36,051 bases of DNA from Lachnospiraceae bacterium (GTDB lineage Bacteria > Bacillota > Clostridia > Lachnospirales > Lachnospiraceae). This document shows positions 22,873-31,094 of this stretch, piece after piece. A model generated the notes under the pieces. It was not told the origin of the DNA, did not search any database, and saw only the letters and a program-made list of their open reading frames with translations. Within the stretch, counting starts at the first letter, position 1, and each line of letters opens with the position of its first letter. The stretch covers positions 1-36,051 of the forward strand of contig CABJBM010000041.1 in NCBI GenBank assembly GCA_902363835.1. Direction: 5' to 3'. The translations under genes and the position numbers were made by a program.

Positions 22873-24174
22873 TTACACTTTCGTATTAATTCTGAATATC
22901 TCATCCAACACTCTGCCGTCACAAGGACCGAAATCAATGCCGAGAATTTCTACAATTGTAGGAGCTATATCTACCATCTGGATTTCTCCCAACTGGTATT
23001 CTTTCTTAATACAATTTCCTGATACTACAAAGCCACATCGATACTCTGGTTTGTCTGGTGAATACCCATGAGTTGCATACTTTCTATTCTCTTTCTCCAA
23101 GTCAGTCACAAGGGACCCGGTAAGGCTGTCATCAAAACAGTAACCAGTCTTTGCTTCCAGCATATACCCCGAAACCGGGAACGCATGAAAACGTTCCAAT
23201 TCTTCTCTGGTATAGATCCTCTCAATACCTAAGTTCTTCTCTTCTGCCGCTTTTAAAAGAATCTGTAGTACACGCTGCTTCGCTTCCTCGTCATTTTCCT
23301 TTAAGTGCAAATAGGCGGACCCTCCTGCAGACTGTATATAGGCTCTCCAAAACATTTTCCCTTTTTCTTCATAAATAAGGCCTTCTTCTTTTAACAATTG
23401 ATTCAGCTTCACCTTATACCTTACATTTTTCTGCCCATGATCTCCCAACACCAGAAAAACCGTTTCCTTAAAAATACCTGCCTCCCCAACTGCCTCGATA
23501 ATCTTACCGATTCTTTCATCCATCCGGATCAGAACCTTGTCAATCTCAGGACTGTCTGTCCCATAATGATGCTTTGCATCGTCCAGTTCAATGAAGTGCA
23601 TCATCAGAAGTTCCGGTTTTTTGCTTAGAATGGCGTCTTTTCCGCACATAGCTGTAAAATCATCCAGGTAAGGCTGTTCAATCCCTTTTCTTGATTTTCC
23701 ATATTTTTTCTCAAGCCTCATGCAAAAAAGTGGACTTCCATTTTTTAAGATCTTAAGAGATTGATTCTCATGTCCGATTGCCTTTATTTCAGGAAGATTA
23801 TAGCGAATGGAAGCCTTTCCGGTAACAGGCCACAGGATTCCGGCTGATTTCATTTTACAATTTCTCAAAGCATCATACACTGCAGGTACCTTGATATCCT
23901 TTTTAAACCAGAACCACGCCTGTTCCTCTTCATCAATGAAAGGCTGGAGAGGGGTATTATGAAAGATTCCATGCTTATCCGGATAAACGCCGGTCACCAT
24001 AGTGGTATGCACTACATAGGTAAGAGTCGGATAAACACTTTTTAATTGTGTACTGAATGCTCCGTTTTTTATTAATCGGGAAAGGTTGGGAAGCCGACTT
24101 GCCTTTTCCCAGTTATCTTCAGAAAATGCATCATATGAGATCACTACCAAATGCTTTGCTTTTCCTTTGCTCAT
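22873..24174 (-). CDS. Nucleotide pyrophosphatase/phosphodiesterase-like (alkaline phosphatase superfamily)
   Basis: 433 residues, no signal peptide or membrane segment, so probably cytoplasmic. The two-metal site of the superfamily is visible: Asp15 (ISYDAF), nucleophile Thr52 (YPTLTYVVHTTMVTG), the Asp and His of ELDDAKHHYG, the Asp-His of LGDHGQ and the His of ATHGYSPDKP. That matches the NPP branch, which splits phosphodiester or pyrophosphate bonds of nucleotides, phospholipids or phosphonates. GGAG lies about 8 nt before ATG. It is monocistronic, with a hairpin downstream. The substrate is not set by these motifs. Confidence 0.85.
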   Translation of the reverse strand: MSKGKAKHLVVISYDAFSEDNWEKASRLPNLSRLIKNGAFSTQLKSVYPTLTYVVHTTMVTGVYPDKHGIFHNTPLQPFIDEEEQAWFWFKKDIKVPAVYDALRNCKMKSAGILWPVTGKASIRYNLPEIKAIGHENQSLKILKNGSPLFCMRLEKKYGKSRKGIEQPYLDDFTAMCGKDAILSKKPELLMMHFIELDDAKHHYGTDSPEIDKVLIRMDERIGKIIEAVGEAGIFKETVFLVLGDHGQKNVRYKVKLNQLLKEEGLIYEEKGKMFWRAYIQSAGGSAYLHLKENDEEAKQRVLQILLKAAEEKNLGIERIYTREELERFHAFPVSGYMLEAKTGYCFDDSLTGSLVTDLEKENRKYATHGYSPDKPEYRCGFVVSGNCIKKEYQLGEIQMVDIAPTIVEILGIDFGPCDGRVLDEIFRINTKV

Positions 24175-24364
24175 TTTTCCAGCTCCATTATCTTTTATCT
24201 TACTTTTGTTCTTTAGGAAGCTTTTGCTTCCGAGTTAAAAAACTTCCTATTGCCTACATCATTTTTTCTTCCTAATAGAAAATTTCCCTTTATAAAAATT
24301 CTCCTTACCTGTTTTTTCGCTGCCATTCGAAAACATACGTATCCATCCGGGCAGACAAAGTCCT

Positions 24365-24631
24365 TTACTTGTTTTCACAACCTCCAGCATTCGTAAGGTC
24401 ATCATCACCTCGGACTGCTTCCATTGAAGAGAAAAGAATCATCATTAGCTTAGAACATATTCCCTGCCCCTGCTCATTCACTGGGCTAGCATAGGTACAG
24501 GTAATTATTCCCTATTTTATAAATGATCCAGTTTCAATCAGATTTCCCTCTGAGTAAATAGTATAGCTGCTAGTTTGACCTATAAAATTTGCATTGTTAA
24601 ATGATACTTTTTTCATGGATTTAACCGTCAT
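24365..24631 (-). pseudogene. Unknown gene broken by one amber codon
   Basis: ATG at 24631 opens one minus-strand frame: MTVKSMKKVSFNNANF, then TSSYTIYSEGNLIETGSFIK, UAG (24512-24514), then GIITCTYASPVNEQGQGICS and on to a stop at 24365. Protein-like sequence continues on both sides in the same frame, so a single nonsense mutation in an 88-residue gene is the simplest view. No ribosome binding site is obvious and I do not recognise the family. 24175-24364 contains a small GGAAGC/GCTTCC hairpin and nothing else clear. Confidence 0.5.
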
Positions 24632-24733
24632 TTCATAAAAACTTGTTTTTAATTATCAATTCTTAAATAGCGACTAAATTTTGTTCTATACTATAATATC
24701 TATCTCAATCCCAGACTTGAATTCAGAGGCTTT

Positions 24734-26485
24734 TCACTTTTTCATATTGGATTCTGGAGAAGGCTTGCGATCTGCATTTTCCGTTTTTTTCTTTTCTTTT
24801 TCAATGGCTTGTAATGCTTCTGTTTTACTTCCGGTGGTGGATCGAATCGAGAAAGCAATGTTTACAATATGATCCGATATTCTTTGCAATGAAAACAGAA
24901 CGGAATAAATGCTTTTTGATACCTCAACAGGATACATTCCAGAGCTTAGGCGTACCACATGTTCGTTACGCGTAGAGGATATTAGTTTTTTAATTTCCTT
25001 GTGAAGATTTGAAATTTTTCTAAAATTTTCGGTTCTACGCTTTGTAAACGCATCAAATCCTAAGTCGAACATTTCGGATATATGCCCGTAGATTAGGTTA
25101 AGCTCATCTTTGGTCTGATCTAAAAACTTTACATTATTTTCCTTCATGTAACTGGTTTCTTTTACCAAAAGTACCGCGTAATCGCCCAGCCGCTCAATAT
25201 CATTTGTTACATGGTGCAATCCGGCGATCAATTTTTCGTCATCAGCAAATTTAGTAACTGATGAAATTTTGATAAAAAAGCTTGTAAGCTTATTTGTTAA
25301 GAAATCAATACGATATTCAGCATCCGCAATTTTTTTGCTTTCACTCATATCTTCGTTGACTAACGAAGCAAAAGAACGATCAATGTTCTCCTTTGCAAGA
25401 ATTGTCATATCATGCAATTCCTTTAATGCTTGTTCAATGGCAACCGCCGGAGTTTGCAAGAAACGCTCATGAATATATGATAATTCTTCCAGCTCCTGTT
25501 GCTTATCTTTCACTAAACTTGTCACTAAATTGACTAACGGGTCGATAAATATGAGTAACACTAAGGTGTAAAGAGTATTATAAATCAGGTTAAATGTTGC
25601 AAGGCTAAACTGGGGTCTTCCGGGGAATAGGCTTTCAAACATGTTGCTAATGGGTGTTCTGAAAAGAACCAGAATAATAGAAAAAGCTGTCGCACCAATT
25701 ACGCTGGTAATCAGATGGAATAATGCGATACGTTTCCCGTTGGCGTTCGTAGACAAGGAAGCCATAATGCCATCGCTACAGGTTCCTATATTTGCTCCCA
25801 TCATTAAAAAAAACGATTGATCTATATTGTGGATAACTCCCGTAGCCAAGAAAGCTATAAAAACACCAGTTGCTGCCGTAGATGACTGTATGATTCCTGT
25901 AAAGAGAATTCCTAATATCACCAGCAAGATGGGATTTTGCATGATTTCATATTTGAATACTTGAGATAGTTGAATGCTCAGCGTCGAATCTGGTCCACCA
26001 ATTGCAGTTTCCATCACTTCCATCCCGATAAACAGCATTCCAAATCCAATTAAAAATGGTGCAATTTTATTAAGGGTTTCGTTATTAGTGGAAAAAACGA
26101 TCATGACACCAACAAACGCAACCGCTGCAAAAACAGAGCTAATGCTAAAGCCGCCTTTGCTGATGCCTGAAAGAGCAAATATAAATGCAGTAAGAGTGGT
26201 ACCTACTTTTGCACCTAAAATAAAACCCGAGCCCTGCTTGACCGTTACAATATTCGCATGAGCAAGTCCAACTGTCATGATCGAAGAGGCTGAAGAAGAT
26301 TGAACAAGTACGGTAGCCCCGATTCCGATTCCGTAATTAAAGACTCTGTTTTTGTTGATTTTTTTGAAAAGATTTCGTATTCCTGATCCTGCGCTTCGTT
26401 CCAAACCAGAGCTCATCTGCTTCATGCCAAACATAAATACAGCGACTCCACCTAACAGAAGCAGTAAATTCATTAAAATTTCCAT
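24734..26485 (-). CDS. Na+/Pi cotransporter (NptA type) with PhoU-like tail
   Basis: 583 residues. The first 330 or so are membrane-embedded and show the two inverted QSSS/QSST repeats of the PF02690 family: VQSSSASSIM (about 61-70) and IIQSSTAATG (about 197-206). The C-terminal 250 residues are soluble and helical with a PhoU-like pattern (HHVTNDIERLGDYAVLL; SLQRISDHIVNIAF). Such proteins drive phosphate import with sodium, with the PhoU part sensing or regulating flux. The start is put at 26485 (MEILMNL), where AGGAAG lies about 8 nt upstream, seven codons inside the longest frame. The upstream leader carries an HVET-tail fragment. Confidence 0.9.
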   Translation of the reverse strand: MEILMNLLLLLGGVAVFMFGMKQMSSGLERSAGSGIRNLFKKINKNRVFNYGIGIGATVLVQSSSASSIMTVGLAHANIVTVKQGSGFILGAKVGTTLTAFIFALSGISKGGFSISSVFAAVAFVGVMIVFSTNNETLNKIAPFLIGFGMLFIGMEVMETAIGGPDSTLSIQLSQVFKYEIMQNPILLVILGILFTGIIQSSTAATGVFIAFLATGVIHNIDQSFFLMMGANIGTCSDGIMASLSTNANGKRIALFHLITSVIGATAFSIILVLFRTPISNMFESLFPGRPQFSLATFNLIYNTLYTLVLLIFIDPLVNLVTSLVKDKQQELEELSYIHERFLQTPAVAIEQALKELHDMTILAKENIDRSFASLVNEDMSESKKIADAEYRIDFLTNKLTSFFIKISSVTKFADDEKLIAGLHHVTNDIERLGDYAVLLVKETSYMKENNVKFLDQTKDELNLIYGHISEMFDLGFDAFTKRRTENFRKISNLHKEIKKLISSTRNEHVVRLSSGMYPVEVSKSIYSVLFSLQRISDHIVNIAFSIRSTTGSKTEALQAIEKEKKKTENADRKPSPESNMKK

Positions 26486-26516
26486 TATATTTCTTCCTAT
26501 CTTCATTGTTTATTTG

Positions 26517-26585
26517 TTACTTCACTTTATATAGCAGACAGCACGTCTCCACATGGCTTGAGGATACAAAAAAGATGTCGTATCC
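26517..26585 (-). pseudogene. HVET-tail fragment D
   Basis: The minus strand reads GYDIFFVSSSHVETCCLL, four more residues, then stop. Its [VY]D[VI][LF]-x-V-x-S-x-HVET pattern matches the tail at 32668-32736 beyond the HVET core, so the two derive from one protein family. Next to it (26571-26620) is a weak match to the dispersed repeat (CCTTGGCGGCAGGATATT). Confidence 0.55.
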
Positions 26586-26656
26586 CGCTGATATCACCTT
26601 GGCGGCAGGATATTACCTCCAAAAATCTTCACTGATCGATCAACAGAAAAATAGAA

Positions 26657-27117
26657 TTAGCTTCTTTTCTGCCTGATTGTATGAATAAACGATCTCATTT
26701 TATATAACTCTGTATCTGGAAACTTGTACCGCCATTCTCTTTCATAATACTTGCTTTCATCATCCAGCTTCTTAGCTTTTTCAAAGGAGGCTGCAACTTC
26801 TTTTACAAACCCAAGAAATACACCATTTGTTTCAAAATCGATACGATACGTTTCTTCTTTTTCAAGATGCTTTCTATTTTATATGCCTGCTTAAGGCCTT
26901 CAATCATAATTTTCATATCAGGGCAATGCCCTAAAGCTCGGTTAAGATATTCTTGAATATAATGCATATTGGTACCAGCAGAAACCACATAACTACCATA
27001 TGTATTCAAAGAGCCTGCCAACTTCTCTTCATTTATAAAACACTCGTCACACAATAATGACTCAACCCATTGTTCAAAAGCATTTTTTCCAGAATGTATA
27101 TTATCATTGGCTGCCAA
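26657..27117 (-). pseudogene. Frameshifted gene of unknown function
   Basis: Two overlapping frames together make one protein of about 150 residues. The first (NAFEQWVESLLCDECFINEE ... AYKIESILKK) runs into an A-rich stretch near 26865. The second then continues EETYRIDFETNGVFLGFVKE through YYEREWRYKFPDTELY to a stop at 26657. Losing one A in the run explains the break. The tail with EREWR loosely recalls DUF2971 proteins. No ATG is available at the front; the frame is open to about 27145 without a start, so the 5' end may be lost as well. Confidence 0.55.
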
Positions 27118-27156
27118 TGAATCCCAAACAGGTATGTTCTCATGACAACCTCTCGC

Positions 27157-27897
27157 CTACATTATGAATACGTATTTTGAGTTGCTGGAAAGCTTCTTGC
27201 AATAAGCAAATCCTAGCTCCCGGAAATCCTTGAGACCATTCAGATCAGAAATATTATTCTCTGCCATGAACCGCACCATACTACCGCGAGCCATTTTAGA
27301 TATTGTTCCCTTTTGCTTCACTTTCCCTCCCACTAGCTCACCAAACTCAATCGTAATAAATCGATCCTTCGGTGTGATATATTTCTCGATGCATTGTGAG
27401 TATTCCTTTGAAGCCAAGTTAAGGATAATTCTGTCATCATCCACTAGACTATGATACAACCGATCTCCCCAGAAATCATATAAATCTTTACAATCATTCA
27501 CGGATAGCTTTGCCTGCATTTCCAGTCGATATGGCGTTACTCCATCAAAGGGCTTGAGTACTCCATAGAAGCCTGACAAAATCCGCAAATGATCTGATAG
27601 GTACGAAAGCGCCCTGGTTGTAAGCACTTTCGGAGCCATATGCTGATACTGCAAGCCCTCATATGCTATTACTGCCGGTGTCAGTCTATGCATCAAAGCC
27701 ATATCTTTGTAGCGCTTATAGTTTAATTCTGCCAATTTATCATTGCATTTCCACAATGCTTTTCCCTCTGATAAGGATAAGGACTTCATTTCATTCATCA
27801 ATATCAGAGTATCATTAATAAATCCGGGCACTCCGGTAACCTCAATGGAATCCGTATCCTCATTCATCTTCTTTGCCGGAGAAATTATTATCTTCAT
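27157..27897 (-). CDS. yaaA: YaaA family peroxide-stress protein
   Basis: 246 residues, the full family length. Diagnostic stretches: MKIIISPAKKM at the start, YEGLQYQHMAP, LRILSGFYGVLKPFDGVTPY and RLEMQAKL. In E. coli YaaA limits free intracellular iron and so protects DNA and proteins from peroxide; the fold binds DNA. Here the ATG lies three bases after the Bcp stop, so both genes are read from one transcript and work in the same stress response. The C-terminus (SSNSKYVFIM) is complete. Confidence 0.92.
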   Translation of the reverse strand: MKIIISPAKKMNEDTDSIEVTGVPGFINDTLILMNEMKSLSLSEGKALWKCNDKLAELNYKRYKDMALMHRLTPAVIAYEGLQYQHMAPKVLTTRALSYLSDHLRILSGFYGVLKPFDGVTPYRLEMQAKLSVNDCKDLYDFWGDRLYHSLVDDDRIILNLASKEYSQCIEKYITPKDRFITIEFGELVGGKVKQKGTISKMARGSMVRFMAENNISDLNGLKDFRELGFAYCKKLSSNSKYVFIM

Positions 27898-27900
27898 ATC

Positions 27901-28353
27901 CTATAACTGCGCCAGCATTTGTGCCGGATTCTCCTCTGCCTTCACTTTATCAAAGGCTTTTACAATTATCCCATCTTCATCGATGAGATATGTGGTTCGA
28001 ACCACTCCCATGCTAACCTTACCATAATTCATTTTTTCCTGCCAGACATCATATGCCTGAATACAGGTAAGTTCCGTATCAGAAAGCAATGTAAATGGTA
28101 GTCCATACTTTTCCTCAAATTTTTTATGAGATGCCACACTGTCCTTACTCACCCCAAGAACCACAGCTCCCTTTTCCTGAAACTGCGGATACATCTTTCC
28201 AAAGTTGCAAGCCTGCTTGGTGCAGCCCGGAGTATTGTCCTTTGGATAGAAATATAAAATAACCTTCCTACCCTTGTACTCCTCCAACGTGTGCATCAAT
28301 CCATTCTGATCCGGCAATGAAAATGCTGGTGCTTTTGTTCCTACCTGTATCAT
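27901..28353 (-). CDS. bcp: Thiol peroxidase of the Bcp/PrxQ type
   Basis: 150 residues, cytoplasmic. Peroxidatic Cys44 lies in PKDNTPGCTKQAC and the resolving Cys49 five residues on, the atypical two-Cys arrangement of PrxQ. It reduces hydrogen and organic peroxides, regenerated by thioredoxin. GGAGGTAAGATTAT precedes the ATG. It is followed at once by yaaA; together they form an oxidative-stress pair useful to an anaerobe. Confidence 0.95.
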   Translation of the reverse strand: MIQVGTKAPAFSLPDQNGLMHTLEEYKGRKVILYFYPKDNTPGCTKQACNFGKMYPQFQEKGAVVLGVSKDSVASHKKFEEKYGLPFTLLSDTELTCIQAYDVWQEKMNYGKVSMGVVRTTYLIDEDGIIVKAFDKVKAEENPAQMLAQL

Positions 28354-28453
28354 ATAATCTTACCTCCTGGTTCTTCTGTTAAGCATAAAATCCTTCTATT
28401 CCGCCTTTTTAGTATTCATTTCACTATTACAACTTCCATCAATTCCTATACTT

Positions 28454-28864
28454 TTATATCACTATGCCATCGCAGTGGTCGATTTCATGTTGTATAATCT
28501 GTGCAATCCATCCGGAATATTTCTGGCACTGTTTATTGAAATTAATATCCTGAAACTCTACCTCGATATCCATATATCTGGTGGTCTTGCGAACTCCAAT
28601 CAAAGAAAGACAGCCTTCCTCCGTCTCGTACGCACCAGACTTCTTCACAATCATCGGATTAATCATAGCAATATTAGCAAACCCCATACTCACTGCTATT
28701 ATTCTCTTCTTGACACCAATCATATTAGCCGCCAGTCCTACACAAGCTACTTCATTCGCTTTTAAAGTATCAAGCAAATCCTGAACCACCTGCTTGTCCG
28801 CTTCCGTTGCCGGTTCTGACTTCTGATTCAGAAAAACGACATCCTTCATTACTGATTTAATCAT
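28454..28864 (-). CDS. def: Peptide deformylase-like protein, Gln replaced in motif I
   Basis: 136 residues, the length of the short Clostridial deformylase group. Motif 2 EGCLS (83-87) and motif 3 HEIDH (126-130) supply the Cys and two His metal ligands and the catalytic Glu. Motif 1 reads VGLAANMIG (42-50), with Met where the normal GxGLAAxQ has the Gln that stabilises the transition state. This occurs in a divergent deformylase-like branch; activity could be altered. The protein stops soon after motif 3, so the usual C-terminal helix is missing. Removal of the N-formyl group from new proteins is the family role. Confidence 0.82.
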   Translation of the reverse strand: MIKSVMKDVVFLNQKSEPATEADKQVVQDLLDTLKANEVACVGLAANMIGVKKRIIAVSMGFANIAMINPMIVKKSGAYETEEGCLSLIGVRKTTRYMDIEVEFQDINFNKQCQKYSGWIAQIIQHEIDHCDGIVI

Positions 28865-29225
28865 TACAAACCTTCTTTCATTTGCTCAAGATAGTTGTAT
28901 TTCAGAGCATTCTACCCCCAAGACATTAACGTATATTTACCTTGTGGTACAATTACGCTTATGCCTATCTTTATTTACTGTATTATTTATTTATCCGTTT
29001 AAATAGGTCAAATTGGTAGAACTTTTCTGTACTTCTGCCTTAGGCTATCTGCAACAGAGTTATTACCTCCACAAGCAGTGAAAGTTGATATTTATACTAC
29101 ATGGTAAAAGTAAACCTGTGGATTCTTAAGCGGGGTAAATTTTTCGTCCCAATTGGTGCCGTTATGCTTCCTGTAAAAACTTCCAGCAATGGCAGCGCCA
29201 ATTGCTCAGCCTTACAAACTGGAGT
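28865..29225. other. Intergenic, nothing clear
   Basis: No ORF with a ribosome binding site. After the acetyltransferase stop the same frame stays open for about 40 codons (reading EQLALPLLEVFTGSITAPIG) without a start, possibly a former C-terminal extension. No hairpin with a T run was found. Confidence 0.4.
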
Positions 29226-29783
29226 TTATCGCTCCCTTTTCAGATAAACCATATCAACCAGTTGCTCTCCGTCTTCAAACATTGGATGGTTATAGTTATC
29301 TATAAAAAAGTTTTTTATTTGATGTGATTCCGTAAAACCACATTTATTATAAAAAGTAAGTGCAGAAGGAACACCACCTGTCCCAACAAACATAGTGCTA
29401 CAACCAGTGCAAGAGGAGAACAGGAACTCTATCAGGCTTTTTCCATAGCCCTTTCGTTGATAATCAGATAAAACAGCAATATTTTTAAGCTCATAAACAC
29501 CATCACCTTCTTGTGTGATCACACATTCGGCTTTTATGCCGTTGTCATCCAAAACGAACATTTCACCACGCTCAAGATACTTATCTATCATGTCTTCCTG
29601 CTCATCCGCCAGCAATAGCAAGTCTAAATATTTCTTTTTGTTATCTGTAATTTTTCTTATATTCATCATATCAGAATGTGCTTCGCCATGGGCCGCATCA
29701 TAATCTTTAATCGCTTGAATCAATTCTTCAGCACTGCCATTAGTTATTGCCATCCTTGATAATTTTTCATAATCCCATGCCAT
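29226..29783 (-). CDS. GNAT-family N-acetyltransferase
   Basis: 185 residues. The C-terminal half has the GNAT core: YELKNIAVLSDYQRKGYGKSLIEFL with the acetyl-CoA pyrophosphate loop (Q/R-x-x-G-x-G/A), then FYNKCGFTES. About 40 residues ahead of the typical MNIRKITDNKKKY start form an N-terminal helix pair (MAWDYEKLSRMAI), an extension unusual for single-domain GNATs. GGGGGGATATGGA lies before the ATG at 29783. Acceptor unknown; it might be an antibiotic, a small amine or a protein. Confidence 0.82.
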   Translation of the reverse strand: MAWDYEKLSRMAITNGSAEELIQAIKDYDAAHGEAHSDMMNIRKITDNKKKYLDLLLLADEQEDMIDKYLERGEMFVLDDNGIKAECVITQEGDGVYELKNIAVLSDYQRKGYGKSLIEFLFSSCTGCSTMFVGTGGVPSALTFYNKCGFTESHQIKNFFIDNYNHPMFEDGEQLVDMVYLKRER

Positions 29784-29837
29784 TCCATATCCCCCCTAAA
29801 TTCCGATTTATTGATTGCTTGAATCAAAATTTATGTT

Positions 29838-30185
29838 TTACCTATTGTTTATTCGATATTTTACAATCTTCATTCCATACAAAAACCAAATATAAAAATA
29901 CCAGAAAACCAGTGTAATTGTTGGATATTCTATTTTCATCAGTTTCATCACAATCGCAATCAATATCATCACTGCTGAAAAAATATGTAGTAACAGCCAT
30001 TTGTTTTTTCTTTCTGTGCATATATGAATAACTGTCGCCATCATGAAAGAATAATCCATTAGTAGTATAAACACACCTACGATACTAAACCATTTTAATT
30101 CCATACCTTCATAAAATACTCCGGCGATTGCTAAGGTTGTTGCTATAAATACCCAATAATCGAAATAAATAAGTAATCTTTTCAT
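29838..30185 (-). CDS. Small four-helix membrane protein, unknown
   Basis: 115 residues with four predicted transmembrane segments (about 8-26, 33-53, 63-82 and 88-106), short loops and a basic C-terminus (KIVKYRINNR), so both ends are probably inside. GGGGAGGAT lies right before ATG. It is 55 bp upstream of the acetyltransferase on the same strand and may share its transcript. I do not recognise a family; no charged residues suggest a transporter or a catalytic site. Confidence 0.65.
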   Translation of the reverse strand: MKRLLIYFDYWVFIATTLAIAGVFYEGMELKWFSIVGVFILLMDYSFMMATVIHICTERKNKWLLLHIFSAVMILIAIVMKLMKIEYPTITLVFWYFYIWFLYGMKIVKYRINNR

Positions 30186-30229
30186 ATCCTCCCCTTCATA
30201 ACTTCCAATTTATTTGACAAAATCCAACC

Positions 30230-30390
30230 CTTTTGCCAAAACATTCATTTTCCTTACCCCACCACGGTAAGCGGAAACATATTGCACCTCATTCATCCGC
30301 TAAAGCACACCTACATATCCTGCCCAAAATCCTCAATCCCTTTGATTTACCGGGCATTCTTCTCCAGCAATAAAACCGTCTCAACATGTA
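30230..30390. repeat. Imperfect repeat shared with 32553-32715
   Basis: TTGCCAAAAC(A/T)T-rich start, a CACACCTACATATC-like middle (CACACCTATATATC at 32.6 kb), CCCTTTGATTT(A/G)C and then the HVET tail occur in the same order at both places. About 160 bp each, clearly related by eye although diverged. It is the sequence just 3' of a tail fragment in both copies. Confidence 0.55.
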
Positions 30391-30459
30391 TTGTTTCTAT
30401 AATTCTGATGACCATCAACCCCACTATCGCCTTGGCGTGAGGGTATGTTTTCAATAATT
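30347..30459 (-). pseudogene. HVET-tail fragment E, with open frame upstream
   Basis: The minus strand reads IHVETVLLLEKNAR then stop (30347-30349). The same frame stays open upstream through ELLKTYPHAKAIVGLMVIRI, which is the dispersed repeat read as protein. It is the longest tail fragment. It has no start codon. It resembles the end of an RlmD/RumA-type methyltransferase only in the HVETV core. Confidence 0.5.
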
Positions 30460-30530
30460 CTAATACTCATACTTTCTTTTTTGTAAATTCACTATACTTT
30501 TTATAACATGGCAAGGTTAAAGATAAGCCA
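30391..30530. repeat. Dispersed repeat, copy 3 (with decayed cupin)
   Basis: AATTCTGATGACCATC, GCCTTGGCGTGAGGGTATG, TTTTCAATAATTC and CATACTTTCTTTTT recur in the order seen at 16373-16520. The copy continues into the cupin pseudogene, as copy 2 continues into the intact gene. Confidence 0.6.
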
Positions 30531-30825
30531 TTAAACATTAGCATCTTTGCAAAGGTCTCTGAGCCCATTGGTGAAGTTATGACATAAAAACGCAAGACAT
30601 CTTCACTGGTATTTATACCCAGCATACTTTCCTGCTCATCAACTTGCATTAACTTGCCACTAGAAATTAGATTTCATTTCCTTCCAGGACCTACAGAAAA
30701 AGGGTCGATTTTGATGTGTGTATCCCTGTAGTATTTCTCCCTATGCAAGGCAATTACATTATAACTTTTGAAAAAGCACACGCTTGGTGTTTTTCCCTGT
30801 GGATCATGAAAATAAACTTATTCAT
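30531..30825 (-). pseudogene. Decayed copy of the 16.5-kb cupin gene
   Basis: Segments such as MQVDEQESM, INTSEDVLRFYVITSPMGSE and the start region ATG-AAT-AAG with TTCATAGATAC upstream align with the intact cupin gene at 16537-16884. Small deletions and shifts remove most of the middle, including the His-x-His motif, and the last codons are out of frame. With the repeat beside it, it is a degenerate second copy of a duplicated unit. Confidence 0.75.
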
Positions 30826-30874
30826 AGATACAATTATCTTTGAAAACACTCTTTGTCATCTATAAAAACGTTCT

Positions 30875-30913
30875 AAAAAATGGATCTCATTTTACACTTT
30901 TTGATCCACTTTT
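30875..30913. terminator. Bidirectional terminator-like hairpin
   Basis: TGGATC (30881-30886) and GATCCA (30903-30908) pair around a 16-nt AT-rich loop. A runs on the left and T runs on the right give TTTTTT after the stem on both strands. It lies 180 bp after the stop of the AlbA_2-type gene and would end that transcript. Confidence 0.5.
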
Positions 30914-31094
30914 TAGCCTATTTCTCAATCCAAATCCATACAGCCTGTGATTAAACCGTCTCATCTTTTTATTACCACAATTCATCATCATTATTATTTT
31001 TATATGCGCTTAAAGAATATTATTATACTTCATATTAAAATAACAAATATAATTACAAACTAATTCAATCATTCTTAATTCCTTTATATCCCAA

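Noticed and set aside
24512..24514. UAG read as pyrrolysine or selenocysteine-like recoding
   Set aside because: No recoding hairpin or Pyl machinery visible; a simple nonsense mutation is enough.
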